Part shown: piece by piece, positions 32,331 to 44,010 of the stretch
Numbering within the stretch: position 1 is the stretch's first letter
Layout: each line of letters opens with the position of its first letter
Source: Apoderus coryli
Taxonomy: Eukaryota; Arthropoda; Insecta; Coleoptera; Attelabidae
NCBI GenBank assembly: GCA_911728435.2
Contig: OU452211.1
Location: 10,584,428-10,648,427, forward strand
DNA length: 64,000 nt
Reading direction: 5' to 3'
Position numbers and translations under genes: made by a program
Notes under the pieces: generated by a model
The model's input: only the letters and a program-made list of their open reading frames with translations
Told to the model about the DNA's origin: nothing
Database searches by the model: none

Positions 32331-34089
32331 TGAATAGTCCGATAAGTCAAGCATCTAGTACGTATAACCACTTGCCGGTTGAGGTCAGGTCAGATGATTC
32401 TCCTGCAGTTTTCAATAAATTATTGAAGAGCTGCTTTGGACCGAGTGGAATTGTACCTTGAGGACATTTTTCCAATTTTTTCTTTCTTGCAAGTATTGTC
32501 AATATACTAAATACCTAATGTATTTAAATTATTAGCACCGTTGATGGGTCTATACAAAACTGTTCTTGAGACCAGTATTTACAAACACTGATGAAAGAAC
32601 TAGAATGTATTTGATTATTGTAATTTGTCTGTTAAATAAAGATTAAAAAAAGGCTTATATGTTTATTATATTATATCTTGTGGGGAAAGTTTTGGGGCGA
32701 CATCGACATAACCGATTTTTATGGTTTGATAATCGTTTTTCTAGATGTTGTTTTGCTTGCCCAATGTATGTTGAATAAAAGAAAACAATAATAATAATAA
32801 ATGCTTTATTACAAAGCAAATGTTACAAAACCTAACGATTCATAACTTCAGTTCTACTAATACTGGTAATATTGTAAACAAAGGACTAAGGAAAAAGTGC
32901 ATTATAAATAAATAATAGTATCTTCTACAATTGGAAATTATTCTGATGTAAAAATATTAGGTAAATATCAAGATTCAGCATTAAGTAATACCTATCATAC
33001 CAAAACGGGTTTGTGTATACATCTAAACATGACCTTGAACTCAAATATCTCCTATAGAACTGGTAGCCAGCCATGTGAAAGTTATACACATATTATAAGT
33101 ATGACAAAATCCATATATTGAATAAATTTGCTCAAAAACCATTATGTAATCATTTATTAATAGTCAGATATCTGCATCTATAAATATTAATCAAGATATT
33201 CGTTAGTAAAGTCACGTAAAAATGTTTGAAATGTTTATAGATTTCAATGCCTAGTAAAAATGAAGAAAAGTTAGCGTTTAATAGACCCTGGCAATTTAAA
33301 AAAATAGGATTCCGTCCGACGCGTGTTCCTTCACGATTCTAATGAGCTGAGGTCCAGTGTGTGGTTCACAGAGGGTTGGAATTTTTTAACGGAGTATATA
33401 GCTGCTTTGAAGTACATACCCAGTAGTTAGGAAATCGTAAAGTATCCATGGGCCTAACGAGGCTAAATCCCTTTGGTAAAAATGCTAGATACATTAGGTA
33501 GATACATACTATTAATATACACTGCCTCGCAAGATTAACCGGAATTTTTGTTCAAAATCTTAATTACTTAATTACATTTTATACTAGAAACATTTATGGC
33601 GATTTCTATATGATTTGGAATAATTTTGTGTGTTTTTGTGTTGTTGGACTTCTTTATTTACTACTAACAAAAAAGTTAGCCCCCGTATTGTCAAATGATA
33701 TTGGACACATTTTTGTGGCGCTAAATCGTATTCTGTGACATTTGCTAATAGCTAAACGCCTATCCTTCAACAACAGTTGAAATTGTTTGATAAATTTTCA
33801 CCTAAGCTCATAAATTCTACTCTGTCATGAAAAGTCTGTACTATTTTAAATGTGAAAACCTGGCGTTAAAGAAAAAATAGTTAATAAGAATTTGTATCGG
33901 TGCCAAAACGTTGTTAATATTGTTTTATCCACCCACATTAAATTATTATTATTCACGATTTTAATGAAGTTTATTAGACAATGGTAGTAATAAAATTTCT
34001 AATTCAGTAGAATAGAATATAAAATTTAATAGAAATTTTACTGTGCATTTATTCTATCGTGGATGGCAGAGTATCATTATTTGTTCGAC
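32331..34089. other. No recognisable gene; SINE end fragment
   Basis: At 32,672-32,703 the complement of the SINE end (TGTCGCCCCAAAACTTTCC) is present without the tRNA-like head. The rest is AT-rich with no supportable feature. Confidence 0.45.
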
Positions 34090-34282
34090 TTAACCCTTTG
34101 AGGCACGAATACATTTTTTTCGAGTTTTTATAAATTTTATTGAATAATTTAACAAAACATGTTATTTGAACATAAAAAAATAATTAAAAAAAAATTAGTG
34201 ATTTTAATTTTTGACTTTTGAGGTGGTTACCAGTGGTAACCACTTTGCAATTCAAACGTTAAAAATTTTAAAAATTTTAGAT

Positions 34283-34611
34283 TTACGCCTTATGAAAATC
34301 CACAAAACAGTTCTTTTTCGCCGACAGACACAAGCCAATTTTACAAACAGTCCAGAACCATTTACTCCTATGTGGATTTTCTTTGGTACTGCAATGACTA
34401 CAACGCCTTGAAGTTCCATAAACAGGCATATGTTTGCTTTGATCCCGTCTTATTTCTCTTGATACTTGGGGTCTAAAGTTGTTAGGGGAAAGAGATGTAC
34501 GCTTCCGGTCCTGTGGGTCGATATTAGCCCTAACCAAGCCATCAACGTTTCCCTACCATCGACATTCTTTGCACGGACGTGTTCCGTAAAATATTTTAGG
34601 ATAGGCTGAAA
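34283..34611 (-). pseudogene. piggyBac transposase, C-terminal Cys-rich domain
   Basis: MPVYGTSRRCSHCSTKENPH and CKIGLCLSAKKNCFVDFH form the PHD/RING-like Cys-rich zinc domain that ends piggyBac transposases and binds the element's ends. One zinc-ligand position appears to be Trp (KWFWTVC). The segment before it is frame-shifted (VDGRETLMAWLG in one frame, DPQDRKR in the other). It is joined directly to the N-terminal part, so the whole DDD catalytic core is deleted. Confidence 0.75.
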
Positions 34612-34908
34612 TTATCTTTTTGGCCATATTACCAAACTAAGTGGAATATCATACTCAGAATCACTATTTTCCAATACGATGTTGTCTGACGTGTTAGACA
34701 GTTTATTTTTTGGAATGTCGTGTTCTACATCCAATTCACTACAAAGTTCCTCAACGACTTTTGCACATCGATCAAGTAATCCTTCATCATCAAGATCCAT
34801 CACTTCATCATGGTCTTCATCATCGGAGATTGACTCTCCGTCTGATGGATTAGAGGCCAAAATATCATAAGCTTCCTCTGAAGTCATTTTATCCAAGTCA
34901 TATGACAT
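34612..34908 (-). pseudogene. piggyBac transposase, acidic N-terminus
   Basis: The frame reads MSYDLDKMTSEEAYDILASN, then a very acidic run (ISDDEDHDEVMDLDDEG) and LLDRCAKVVEELCSELDVEH. Low-complexity acidic N-termini with a T.EEAY.IL-like start precede the catalytic core of piggyBac transposases. The frame ends at WPKR, where the catalytic core is missing and sequence from near the C-terminus follows. The ATG lies about 400 bases inside the right end of the element, as expected for the 5' side of the gene. Confidence 0.65.
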
Positions 34909-35314
34909 TATAGAAAATAAAACAGCTTACTTACAAAGTGGTTATCAAATGAAACCACCTTAACTAATATCATAACACTTTTATCACGCTATATTTTTTT
35001 GTAGAAAGTGACTAAATGTAGTTTGTAGATAATTATTTAACATAATAAGTAATTATACTTACATAAACGTTTTTGAAAATACACTAAAACAAATAAAACT
35101 TTACGAGCACCTATAACCACGTGTTTTCGTCATTCGCATCAAGAAAAAATTAATTTTCAATGAACTGTATGCGTTACTTGCGTATTTACCTAAAAGGTGA
35201 CAGCACAGGGTTTATAGCGGGCAGGGTGGTTCTACTACAAAACCACTATGCAATTCAAGAACATATTTTTAGTAAGTAGTTTCCAGCTGTAACCACATTG
35301 CCCCAAAGGGTTAA

Positions 35315-35800
35315 ACTTCGTTGTCAAAATGACTGGTACTAACTCAAATTTTACCTACTGAAATGTCAATTTTATCCACTCAACGGACACTGCCAATAAA
35401 CAATTCATTGTTGCAATAAACCAAATCCATAACGGTAAAACATGTCAATTTTATTAATTTTTAATCAATAATTCGGGTCAAGAATAAAACGATGACGGAA
35501 GTAAAAAGCTTTACCTGTTCGTGGAATTAAGCCATTATTTAACCGTCTTTTATAATAACAAAATTTACTCCAATAACAATGCAAGTAATCAGCAAAAATA
35601 AACATGTCTAACTCACAAAATCTTTATAAAGATTGTCCGTGAACGTAACATATCTACCAGGCGGCAGTACCAGCACATATGGCTTCTAATAAACATTAAT
35701 AAAAAACACAAAAAAAAAAAATTTCACCACATACTACATAAAAAAAAGGATAATAATATTGACTGACTTCAGTAAGTATACAAAGAAAAAAAAGCCTAAT
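35315..35800. other. No recognisable gene
   Basis: No feature that I can support. Confidence 0.45.
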
Positions 35801-35829
35801 ATGATTCCTCTCTATAGAATTAAAGAAAA

Positions 35830-36440
35830 TCGATAATAGTCTGAGACTATTTTCGAGACTTGCGATGCATGTATTTTTTTCCAGATGACTTAAAACTTTT
35901 CAAAGCGGGTTTGGATCTGACTTCTGGAGGTAAGAGATTGTAAAATCGTGGGGCTAAATATACATATAGTGTCTCTGACTTATTGATTTAGACGAGAAAA
36001 GAGTTCTGTATGAATCTTGCTTTACTCGCGTATGATAGTCATGCTGAATTGGCTCCAGCTGATGTTTGGTTCTGTGTTGGTGAAGGACAGCGGAAAGGAA
36101 AAAGAGCTTCCTAATATCAAACACTTCACAAAAAAGTTGACTTGTTGCGTATAGTCGGGTTTTATTAAGCATAATTTTTAAAACATATTTTTGTGCAGTT
36201 TCCAATTTTTGTATATGGGCATCCTATGCACTACCTCATGCCAAAATTCTATAATTTATTCTGGATTCTACAAGAGCGTAGTATAATGTTTTTAAATATT
36301 GTACTGTTAGTAAAGCTTTGGAGCGTTTAAATCTAGGGAATCAAAGAAAATGCCAAGGTACTTGACTGAGCTTGTCAGTTATTCTTCTGAAGTGTGTGCC
36401 ATCTCAAAAAACATTGATCCTGTAATTTACATTTTGGCCT
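35830..36440 (-). pseudogene. CR1-like LINE C-terminal region
   Basis: On the minus strand, reading down from 36,430: VKYLGIFFDS (thumb YLG box), YLKTLYYALVESRINYRIL, KLETAQKYVLKIMLNKTRLY and HDYHTRVKQDSYRTLFSSKS, matching the order of a CR1/L2-type reverse-transcriptase tail. A longer frame covers 36,205-35,954. The catalytic palm is absent and several stops interrupt the match. Confidence 0.6.
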
Positions 36441-37955
36441 AACCATGTTGTAGTGTTTTTTTGGTCTCGACACTACTACAAATGATCACTTTCACAATTT
36501 TAATGTTTCTTTCTAAAATTTGAAAATGGAAAGTTAAGGGGGTGGTAAATTTCAGCGGAACACCCTGTCCGCTACAGAATATTTTGTGTAATATTATACA
36601 AATGGAACCTATCAAAAAGATATTTCGAAAATTTGATACGCAGACATATCTGCCAGTGAAGTCAGTTAGCCCGCAGCGATTTTCTGTAAAACCACGAACT
36701 GCATTATAAACAAAACACAATAATTTTAATATAATCGTATGCCTTTTGCTTTTGGATTGAACTTTATTGAAATAGAGTTTTTACTTTGCTTGATAATGTG
36801 ATACACGTGTCAGAATTTTGCTTTCGTGTAAAATCACAGTACTTTTAGGTATCTAATAGGTACTTGAAAAAAAAGAATTGCTTTTTTAAAAAAACGTGAT
36901 ATGGAATAATTTCTACTAACTAAAATGCAAATTGCCTACACCACATTTAATCTGATGTTAAAATAATTTAATTACCATATAGAATATGATGTATTTCAAA
37001 TATATCAATAGTTATTTTATACCAAGCTGCCAAAACCAGTTTTAGTAAGTTGTTTCACGTATCAAAAATACTTCTAGCAAGTCTAATCTGGAAATTTTAT
37101 GCAATTAATTTGGCAACAATTAGTACTTTAATTGGGTGTTCTTCTTTTCATTTTCTAAATTTTGTTTTTGTGGTTTTCAATATGGCTAATGATGTTGGTT
37201 GAGTTCTATTGAGCCTAAGTCTATTATCCTGTCAAACGTATTGAACTTTGTTCATCTAACAATAATGATAGATTGTTGGACCTGGTTGTTTCCTCGGTCA
37301 CTTGCTCGGTAACTCGAGAGGACATTTATTAGTCCCTGAACATTCACGTCATCCTGCGTTGGGTATTTAATTCACATGTATGGTTCGCAGGAGTGATCGC
37401 TGCTACAGAAATAAGGCATAAGGGCATCTAATTTTTCCGAAAAAAATCGAAAAAACACGTTTGCTAAGTAAGAAGCATGAGTGTGGGAAGACTAGTTCAT
37501 GAGTAACAGAGGCGTACATAATTACTTGTTATCAAAGGTATTGTAATTTTTGGTGACAACAGCTGTCAAGTTTTGCCACGGGTAAACTTGAAAAAACTGC
37601 TGACAGGTGCTGTCATACAGGTTTTTCATTTAGAAACCATTTGTAATTCAAAATTGCACGTTTGTGATTGGTGGAAATTAACACAAGGGAAATAGTCATC
37701 TCAAAATATTTCACCAATTTTGACCACCTATTTTAGAAACACCTTGTATACGGGTCATGCCTTTCGAAGATCATCTCGCGGAATTTGGAGCAGCTTTATT
37801 AACAAATAAAGAAGCATGGAAACAACAAACCACCAAAAGCATGGAGACTGCTATAATTGTCAGTGTAAAGAAGATTATAACTTACCTAGTTATTATTATT
37901 ATTAAGGGGATAACCTTAACTCTCAAGCAGGAATTATTGATACAATAGTATCTGG
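36441..37955. other. No recognisable gene
   Basis: Nothing coding that I can support. TE-end-like motifs such as GGAACACCCTGTCCGC (36,558) and AGAAACACCTTGTATAC (37,735) are present without partners. Confidence 0.4.
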
Positions 37956-37959
37956 AACA

Positions 37960-38300
37960 CATACGGGTCAAAAGTATAAGAATAGATCCTGGAAAAACAA
38001 AAAGAATACTGGGAAAATATGCCCAGACAGGAACACGGAACAACCTTTATAGGAAGACCGTGTCTCAAGAGACCACCACTAGTACTACTACTGCTGGCAA
38101 TAATAACGGTGATGCACCCGTAAAAGAATTGCGGTATAAAATTGGACTGTTGAGGGAGACCTTACGTGCAGATTATGCAATAAAGAACCCGAAATAGTAA
38201 AGCGTTGAATCGCAGAAGACAATAAAAGATTCGGAGACATAAGTTTAAGCATAATGCACAAGCTGGAATGGAAGACAAAAGTACTAGATAATTGAAACAT
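37960..38300 (+). pseudogene. LINE zinc-knuckle tail, decayed
   Basis: Pieces in two frames read VKELRYKIGL and LTCRLCNKEPE, then NKRFGDISLSIM. They follow the HL..IG...D..CR.C..E.ET..H......R...G order found downstream of RNase H in Jockey/I-group LINEs. No longer frame remains. Confidence 0.45.
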
Positions 38301-38351
38301 AATTAAAGCACTAGATCAATCCGATCCAGAAGATAAGAAAAAAAATCGCTT

Positions 38352-38665
38352 GTGTCGCCCCAAAACTTTCCCGACGAGATATAATAATATAATCAAAAAT
38401 ATATGACTTGCGTAACGAAACAGAATTTTAATAATTATTATTACAATTGTATTATTTTCATTATTTCCAATAAGCTAACGTAACAAACTAACTAGTTTAT
38501 TCAAAAATTGGAAAAAAAAATATTGAAAGAGTTGGGATTCGAACCTAGAACGTTCCGCACGCGAAGCGCACGCTCTATCAATGGGGCCAAAAACACTTCT
38601 TCATATTATTGTATTATAAGTATTTTAATAAGATATAGGTTCCAACTACCTAACTGGTGAAAATT
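38352..38665 (-). repeat. tRNA-Ala-derived SINE, copy 2
   Basis: Same architecture as 5,509-5,835. The minus-strand tRNA-like head (38,590-38,533) has TGATAGAGCG, an anticodon arm TGCGC-TTCGCGT-GCGGA (anticodon CGC, alanine) and B-box GGTTCGAATCC. The flanks TGTCGCCCCAAAACTTTCCC and CCAACTACCTAACTGGTGAA match. The two copies differ in the anticodon but both keep alanine identity, consistent with descent from tRNA-Ala. Confidence 0.6.
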
Positions 38666-39185
38666 TTAAAAGCAATTTTCTCGATAATTATGGTGGCAAA
38701 TATCAAAAGTAACCTATCGCTGTAAATTATGCATAAGAATAAAGTGGATTTCTCTTCGAAAAAATTTCTTACAATTAATATCAACAACTTATAACGGAGT
38801 TTTCTATTTATTATTCAAATAAATAAATACTCAATTAACAGTTGTAATATATCCTATATATATTGTTTGATTAACAACTTACAACCAGTCAAATTTAATT
38901 ATTTAAACAAATACACACGTGTTTAAACATTTTAATGTAGCAACAAATAGATACAAAGAGGTGAAATTTTCTTAAATGGTTCGGAAGATTTATTCAGCAA
39001 GCCTCGTACCTCAATAATTATCATGATCAAATCCAGCAATTATTGTTAATTCATTCGTCGGGTGTTTATTTACGTAGTTTTTTTGTTTTCGTTGCATTTT
39101 GTTGTTTTTAAACTAACAGAGACGAGACCAAAGCATTTGCATTAAGTTTTTTTGGAGAAAGTTGTGGTGACTATTGAAATTCGAT
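38666..39185. other. No recognisable gene
   Basis: Begins with the inverted copy of the dispersed repeat described at 29,920; otherwise no supportable feature. Confidence 0.4.
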
Positions 39186-39385
39186 TGAAATGTATGGACA
39201 AGCCACAAATAAAAGGATAGTACAACCGGTTCAAAAGTGGACCACAGTAACAGATCCAAACATCAACCTTGTGAGGCTTACGATTGCGCAAAGTCGTCGG
39301 TCGTTCCGAAAAACTTCTTGCGGAGAGTGCAAAATTGCTTACAAAGGACATGTTGACCAGTCGTGGGTTTACGATTAAAAAAAAT
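39186..39385 (+). pseudogene. DUF4817/IS630-like transposase, N-terminal fragment
   Basis: The frame reads VQKWTTVTDPNINLVRLTIA, then QSRRSFRKTS. This resembles the second DNA-binding helix-turn-helix of these transposases (nv..VR..i..SPRRS.R+...elgi). The frame ends at SWVYD and nothing of the catalytic core follows. It is probably a short fragment of the family seen at 18.6 kb. Confidence 0.4.
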
Positions 39386-39399
39386 CGCAGCATTGTGGA

Positions 39400-40263
39400 G
39401 ATCAAGTAGATTGTTTTTTTGTTTCCATTATATTTATATTTCTTGCCTAACAGGCTTAACAACCAAGTACAAGGCAAATACTTAACAAAACATGTACATT
39501 ATTTTCTTACATAGCTAAACAGTTCATCACAAAATTTTATTTAAAAAAAAAATAATTAAAAAGAACATAAATACTAAATGTGAATCACACGCTAATCATA
39601 AGAAATCTACAGAAACAGAGACACAGTTTGGTCCCAACGTTTGTCAAAGGTTGGTCCAAGTAATCGACTTGTAGATTGTTTTATCGGAGTCGTTTAGGCG
39701 GTTTGGCCTGCCCTCGCTTCGACCTGCAGAAGATCTTTTGTGAATGACTCTAATCTATGAATTGCCCAGCTGTCCCACACTTTTCATGAAGTTGATGATT
39801 TCTCTGGGGGCTAAATTTCTTGCCTCGTCGGGTGTTAGGGTCACCCCTCCAAGGTGTTTTAGCCTTTTGCAGAAAAGTGCCATGCATTCACAGAGCACGT
39901 GTTCTCTTGCCTCTGTTGCGTCTTCGCAACACCGACAAGTGTCGTCCTCGGTTAGGCCCATCTTTTTGAGATGGTACTTCACTGGGTGGTGTCCCGTAAA
40001 AAGGCCTGTAATTCGCCTTAGGTCGCTTCTCTCCAGTTGGATAAGCTTCCCTGCGTTGGCCTCTGAAGGTTTGATAAACCCTTTTGATTGTAAGTTGTTC
40101 CTTTTCCCATCTCCGAAGTTCTTCCATCATATGGCTTTTTGGAAGGCCAAAGATGGGTTCCGGGCCGCAGAACGGAGCGTTTGCGCCCTCTTTTGCAAGT
40201 TGGTCTGCCGCTTCGTTTCCCTCTATGCCTTCATGTCCTGGCACCCATGTCAGAGTAATCGAC
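39400..40263 (-). pseudogene. Jockey/I-group LINE RNase H and C-terminus
   Basis: On the minus strand from 40,263: ITLTWVPGHEGIEGNEAADQ (RNase H C-terminal signature), LAKEGANAPFCGPEPIFGLP, HMMEELRRWEKEQ. A frame change follows, then LERSDLRRITGLFTGHHPVK, YHLKKMGLTEDDTCRCCEDA and TEAREHVLCECMA, a CX2C...H...C zinc-knuckle motif, ending at 39,755. RNase H removes RNA during element integration. The 3' untranslated part runs down to about 39,400 with AGGCAAGAAA-like text. The gene continues on the far side of a Harbinger insertion at 41,013. Confidence 0.8.
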
Positions 40264-40266
40264 TTA

Positions 40267-41009
40267 GGGCGGGTATTATAAAACTATTTTGACAGATAAC
40301 TAAAAGTTAACTCTGGAATGACGTCACATTTTATAGTTAACTTTATCGGGTATCAGTTAAAGTTAACTTTGAAGAAAATCGTGGTTTTCGACAGTTCTTC
40401 TGTCAATAATAGATTATTAACATCAATTTTATTGTTTGTTTTTTGCAATAATGTTAAGAAACGATATCCACAGTATTTTTGAGGAACTTTTAACCGACGA
40501 TTAAGAAGATGCTGTGAATATTGTTGAACTCCCTCGGCGACAAAGCATATTTAGAAATCGATTGAACCATTTCACCTCGTGGAACGAAACAGAATATAAA
40601 AACCAATTTCGATTATCAACAGAGTCTTCAGGCTTATTAATGGGGCACATTGAAGCAAATTTACAAAGACCAACTATCAGTTTTTTTGCACTCCACCACG
40701 TCCTTAAATTCATCCACCAATAAAAATAAAATCCAATTTCTTCATTAGAAAAGTTTAATGCTCCCCTATCCATATATTTTTATGAATATTTAGCAAAGGC
40801 AAAACAAAAACACTGACGCATATAGACCACAGTACATAAACAAAACAAAAATTCTAGGTTAGAAATGAGACATTTTATGGGATTATTTAAAATCACAGGT
40901 CTATGTCAACAAGCCGACAATCACGCGATAAAACCGACATTCTAAAGCTTAAGTTAACCATGACTGTTAAAATTAAAGTTAACTTCAAACATGGTTATAA
41001 TACCGGCCC
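40267..41009 (+). mobile_element. PIF/Harbinger element inserted in a LINE
   Basis: The left end GGGCGGGTATTATAA and the right end (reverse-complemented) GGGCCGGTATTATAA are inverted repeats with one mismatch, flanked by TTA on both sides (40,264-40,266 and 41,010-41,012). A 3-bp TWA target duplication is the PIF/Harbinger signature. The interior carries the start of a Harbinger transposase. The host LINE reading frame resumes on the other side, which confirms the boundaries. The length is 743 bp, so the element is internally deleted. Confidence 0.88.
40451..40725 (+). pseudogene. Harbinger transposase, N-terminal fragment
   Basis: From ATG 40,451: MLRNDIHSIFEELLTDD, an in-frame TAA at 40,502, then VELPRRQSIFRNRLNHFTSW and NETEYKNQFRLSTESSGLLM, GHIEANLQRPT. 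The order P.RR...R..PF....D.EF..RFR.....V..L...I...L is that of the HARBI1-type N-terminal region preceding the DDE nuclease. The catalytic core is deleted. Confidence 0.6.
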
Positions 41010-41012
41010 TTA

Positions 41013-41090
41013 ACCGCTGATTCCCTGCACATTGGAGACCTGTATAACGCTCTACGCAAAGGCGCCCTAGATTCATATAGTTGGTGCGGA
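41013..41090 (-). pseudogene. LINE RNase H domain, 5' continuation beyond Harbinger
   Basis: On the minus strand APLRRALYRSPMCRESAV leads directly, once the Harbinger element and one TTA copy are ignored, into ITLTWVPGHEG at 40,263. Upstream of about 41,090 the match fades. Confidence 0.55.
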
Positions 41091-41159
41091 ACGTACGAAT
41101 ATGGAACAATCTAGAGTTTATGTGGAATGTTAAAATAAATCTGTTTCAGCAGTTGAGGA

Positions 41160-41345
41160 CAGTCAATCAAACCATGCATCATCAAGACGAATATCTGGAA
41201 ATCTACCATCAAACTTGAATACCAAGTGCCTGAGAAATCTACGCTGAACACTCTCAATCCGCATGATATCCACCATATAAAGGTATGGTGGTATATGGAG
41301 ACTACTACTACTACTACTACTATGGATGGATGGTATCATAGTCAA
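41160..41345 (-). pseudogene. Jockey-like LINE fragment
   Basis: IMRIESVQRRFLRHLVFK and DGRFPDIRLDDAW match the RIE..QR+FL++L.FK..G.FP segment also seen in the Jockey-like copy at 46,717 (NRIERFQRKFLKYLFFK). The fragment covers about 40 residues; upstream lies a CTA-repeat (41,304-41,323) that may have arisen at the breakpoint. Confidence 0.55.
41304..41323. repeat. (CTA)n microsatellite
   Basis: About six to seven CTA units. Confidence 0.85.
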
Positions 41346-43780
41346 GCTTGGTTACGCGCAATAAAAAACACAGCAGTGAATTATGAAGGTGTTCTGTACA
41401 TAAATATGCTCAAGATGAACAACAAACAATATTATTACCTTAAAATTCTCAAAATATTACATTGAGAAGAAAGATGCCTTATTACTGGCTGCTCTGAGGA
41501 TGAAAAACTCTGCTGGAAGAACATCGGATTGATATCACAGATGATCGACGCAAATGGTCTAAAAATTAATACCAGAGCGGAGTTATGAACACGGGTTGTA
41601 TATTTATGGGACACACCTCGGATACTAGTAATCCTCTATGCAACTGCGATTCAAATATCTGATTACCCTGAGATATTTCTCTACTAGATTCGTTTATTAT
41701 AGCTTTATTTTGTTCACCAAAAACTTAATAATGATGTGCCTGTCTTTCCAAACATCGTCGTTGGCCCGATTTTAGTGTTCCAAACTGTGGAAGAAAATCT
41801 CAAGCTATCATTTATTTATTTAGGCAGCATGCGAGATATAGAGGGCATATACCTAACCTATCGTTTAAAATAAGGCATGTTGCTTACATAACTCTCAACT
41901 CTGCATATCTCCTTCCGTTCAGTCCTTAAAATCAGAGCAATGCATTCATGAAGGAGAACATAAGAGAATAGGTATATGAGATGATTGCTTGGCAGTAGAG
42001 CTGTATTCTCACTCTCCCTCTATATCAACCTTCTATACTTCTATTAATAAAGCGTGAGCACACGGGGTATATCTTAATTAAATCAAAACAATATGGCTAC
42101 CTGAAACCGAAATTAATTTAGTACATAAGCCCGTTGGTATATTGAGGCTGTGCTATATCTTTGCTGTCTATATGTTTTCTTACGAGAGGAGTGGTAAATG
42201 CATTTTTGTAATGGGAACATCCAAATTATGTTTTGTTTCTTGAGCAACCCCGAAATGTGCCCAACAGGGGTGGTAGTGTGTTTGAGTAAATAAACTTTTA
42301 CAACTTGTGCATTGTTAATTTGGGATTAGGTAATTGATGTAAAATGAATTTAATAGTAGGCTGATTTTTTCGAAAATTGGTATTATTGACTGCCTCTTAC
42401 TTTTGAACAACTTATTTCCATATCTTCTCAAATAAGTGCACTTTACTCTTATACCACTCAAAGTTTTTTCAATTTTCTGAACACCCCCTATAATAAAAGT
42501 TAAATTTTTCTATACCAATCATACTTTAAGAACCAGCAAAACTATTTATCAAGAACTTTTTGCGATAAAATTAAAAATAAGAAAGTTTGTGCTCTTGAAC
42601 CCTCTTCTTGTGGACATACTGTATATATAGTTTTGATATAAGATAACCTACAAAATGCAGCATACAAACTTGTTTACATAGGCGTTCATAAATATGTAGT
42701 AGAAAAACAGGCAAAAAATTAAGACTAAAAATTATATATTTAGCCTTTCAAGTTTTGAGTTGAGTTGAAAAGCTAAATACATAATTTTCACAGTCTAATT
42801 TGTTTGATCATTGCTCTAGTCAACAATGTAAACATTCCAGTAAAAGCAACAGCTGACACCTATAAGAGTAAGTGTTGCCAAGTCTGAAAATATAAATAAT
42901 TAGCCTCGTAGATGGTTAGAACCTATACATAGGTCGAAACCAGTCACAATACAAAAATAAATAACCTGTTTTATATATAGAATCAAGTTTTTTTTAATTA
43001 TAAAAAATAAACAATTAATATTGATTCGAAAAATCATAAAATACCTGTTGAAACATCTACCTGTTTTTGGGCTTATCATTGACAAAAATAAAATAGTAAA
43101 CGCAGGTAATGAAATAAAAGTAGTTCCTAGAAATTTTAAGCCGAAATTCCAATCAAGACAAAGTCAAATAATGTTAGGAGCTTTAGTTTAAGGGATATGC
43201 ATGGCAAGTTAATACCCGTCACAAAATGTTACTTTGTATCTCGATATCTCCCAAAATTGAAGAGATATCCAAAATTCCTTCAAATTGTTTTTTTTTATAA
43301 ACTAAACTAAACACGAAAATGCCACCATACCCAAAAAAATTACAAAATCTCGATAACCTAAAACTACAAGAAAAAAACTCAGTATTTTGTTTTACAGCCT
43401 GTAAATGGATATTAAAAAATCTAGCCTTGTGGCCCTAATCCCAAATGATTTGTCTTTAATATCCCAAAAACGCATGCTTCTATCTCCTCTGGTTACTAAA
43501 ATATTTGACTTTGACATGAAGACAGGTTTTTTCAAGGCTGTTATTTTGGAAAATATCGGGCACAAGTGCGTTTTTTTAAGGAACAACTTGATTATTGATA
43601 GCTCGTAAAATAGCCTCTTTTATTCTGATTTTAATGTCACTTTATGCTGTGGATCAGTAATGTTCCATTAATTTGGAAAGAATTACATCAAATGCTATAA
43701 TTTTAATCACTAAGGACAATAGAATGATCAACGTTAATAATTGTAAGTGAGATTAATAAAAATACACATAGAGCCAAAAA
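41346..43780. other. No recognisable gene
   Basis: Holds the second copy of the repeat block at 5,925 (42,615-42,705). A possible seventh, degenerate hammerhead-like motif lies at 42,905-42,945 (ACCTATACATAGGT hairpin followed by CGAAACC, without a clear CTGANGA box). No coding sequence is supported. Confidence 0.4.
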
Positions 43781-43829
43781 TATTTAGACCCCCTTGATAG
43801 TTTTCAAATTACATACATTTAGCTTTGCA

Positions 43830-44010
43830 TATATATAATAATTGTTCAACATGTGCACCGTTTTGTTCAACAAACTTGCGATATAGGTACCTTGACAGTA
43901 TGATTAATTGCATTGGAATGTATTTCTGGGGTTTCTCTTAAATGTAGAACTGAGTTCTAAATTATTTCCTTAAGCTCTTCAATGTCATAACATATTACTT
44001 TTGTCTTCAA
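43830..44010 (-). pseudogene. DUF4817/IS630-like transposase, C-terminal fragment
   Basis: On the minus strand, frames give MTLKSLRK, then YIPMQLIILSRYLYRKFVEQ and NGAHVEQLL. This matches the common C-terminal pattern of these transposases, where the last residues read NG.H.EHL. Compare NVNGIQFEHLL at the end of the 18.6-kb gene. Nothing of the catalytic core is left. Confidence 0.5.

Larger units (their letters stand above)
34094..35310 (-). mobile_element. piggyBac element 1, internally deleted
   Basis: The element starts CCCTTTGAGGCA and ends TGCCCCAAAGGG, inverted repeats of 12 bases with one mismatch, and is flanked on both sides by TTAA (34,090-34,093 and 35,311-35,314), the obligatory piggyBac target. 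Inside, a minus-strand gene keeps only its N- and C-terminal parts (next two entries). The text ACCACT(T/A)TGCAATTCAA occurs near both ends (about 34,240 and 35,252). A 9-bp inverted repeat GTGGTTACC/GGTAACCAC lies at 34,223-34,243. The element length is 1,217 bp, about half that of an autonomous piggyBac. Confidence 0.92.

Noticed and set aside
39744..40292. 182-codon plus-strand frame
   Set aside because: It is the antisense shadow of the minus-strand LINE RNase H and zinc-knuckle region, which carries clear motifs.
43405..43608. 67-codon frame MDIKKSSLVALIPNDLSLIS... as a gene
   Set aside because: No family match, and the opposite strand is open over the same interval, as expected for chance frames.
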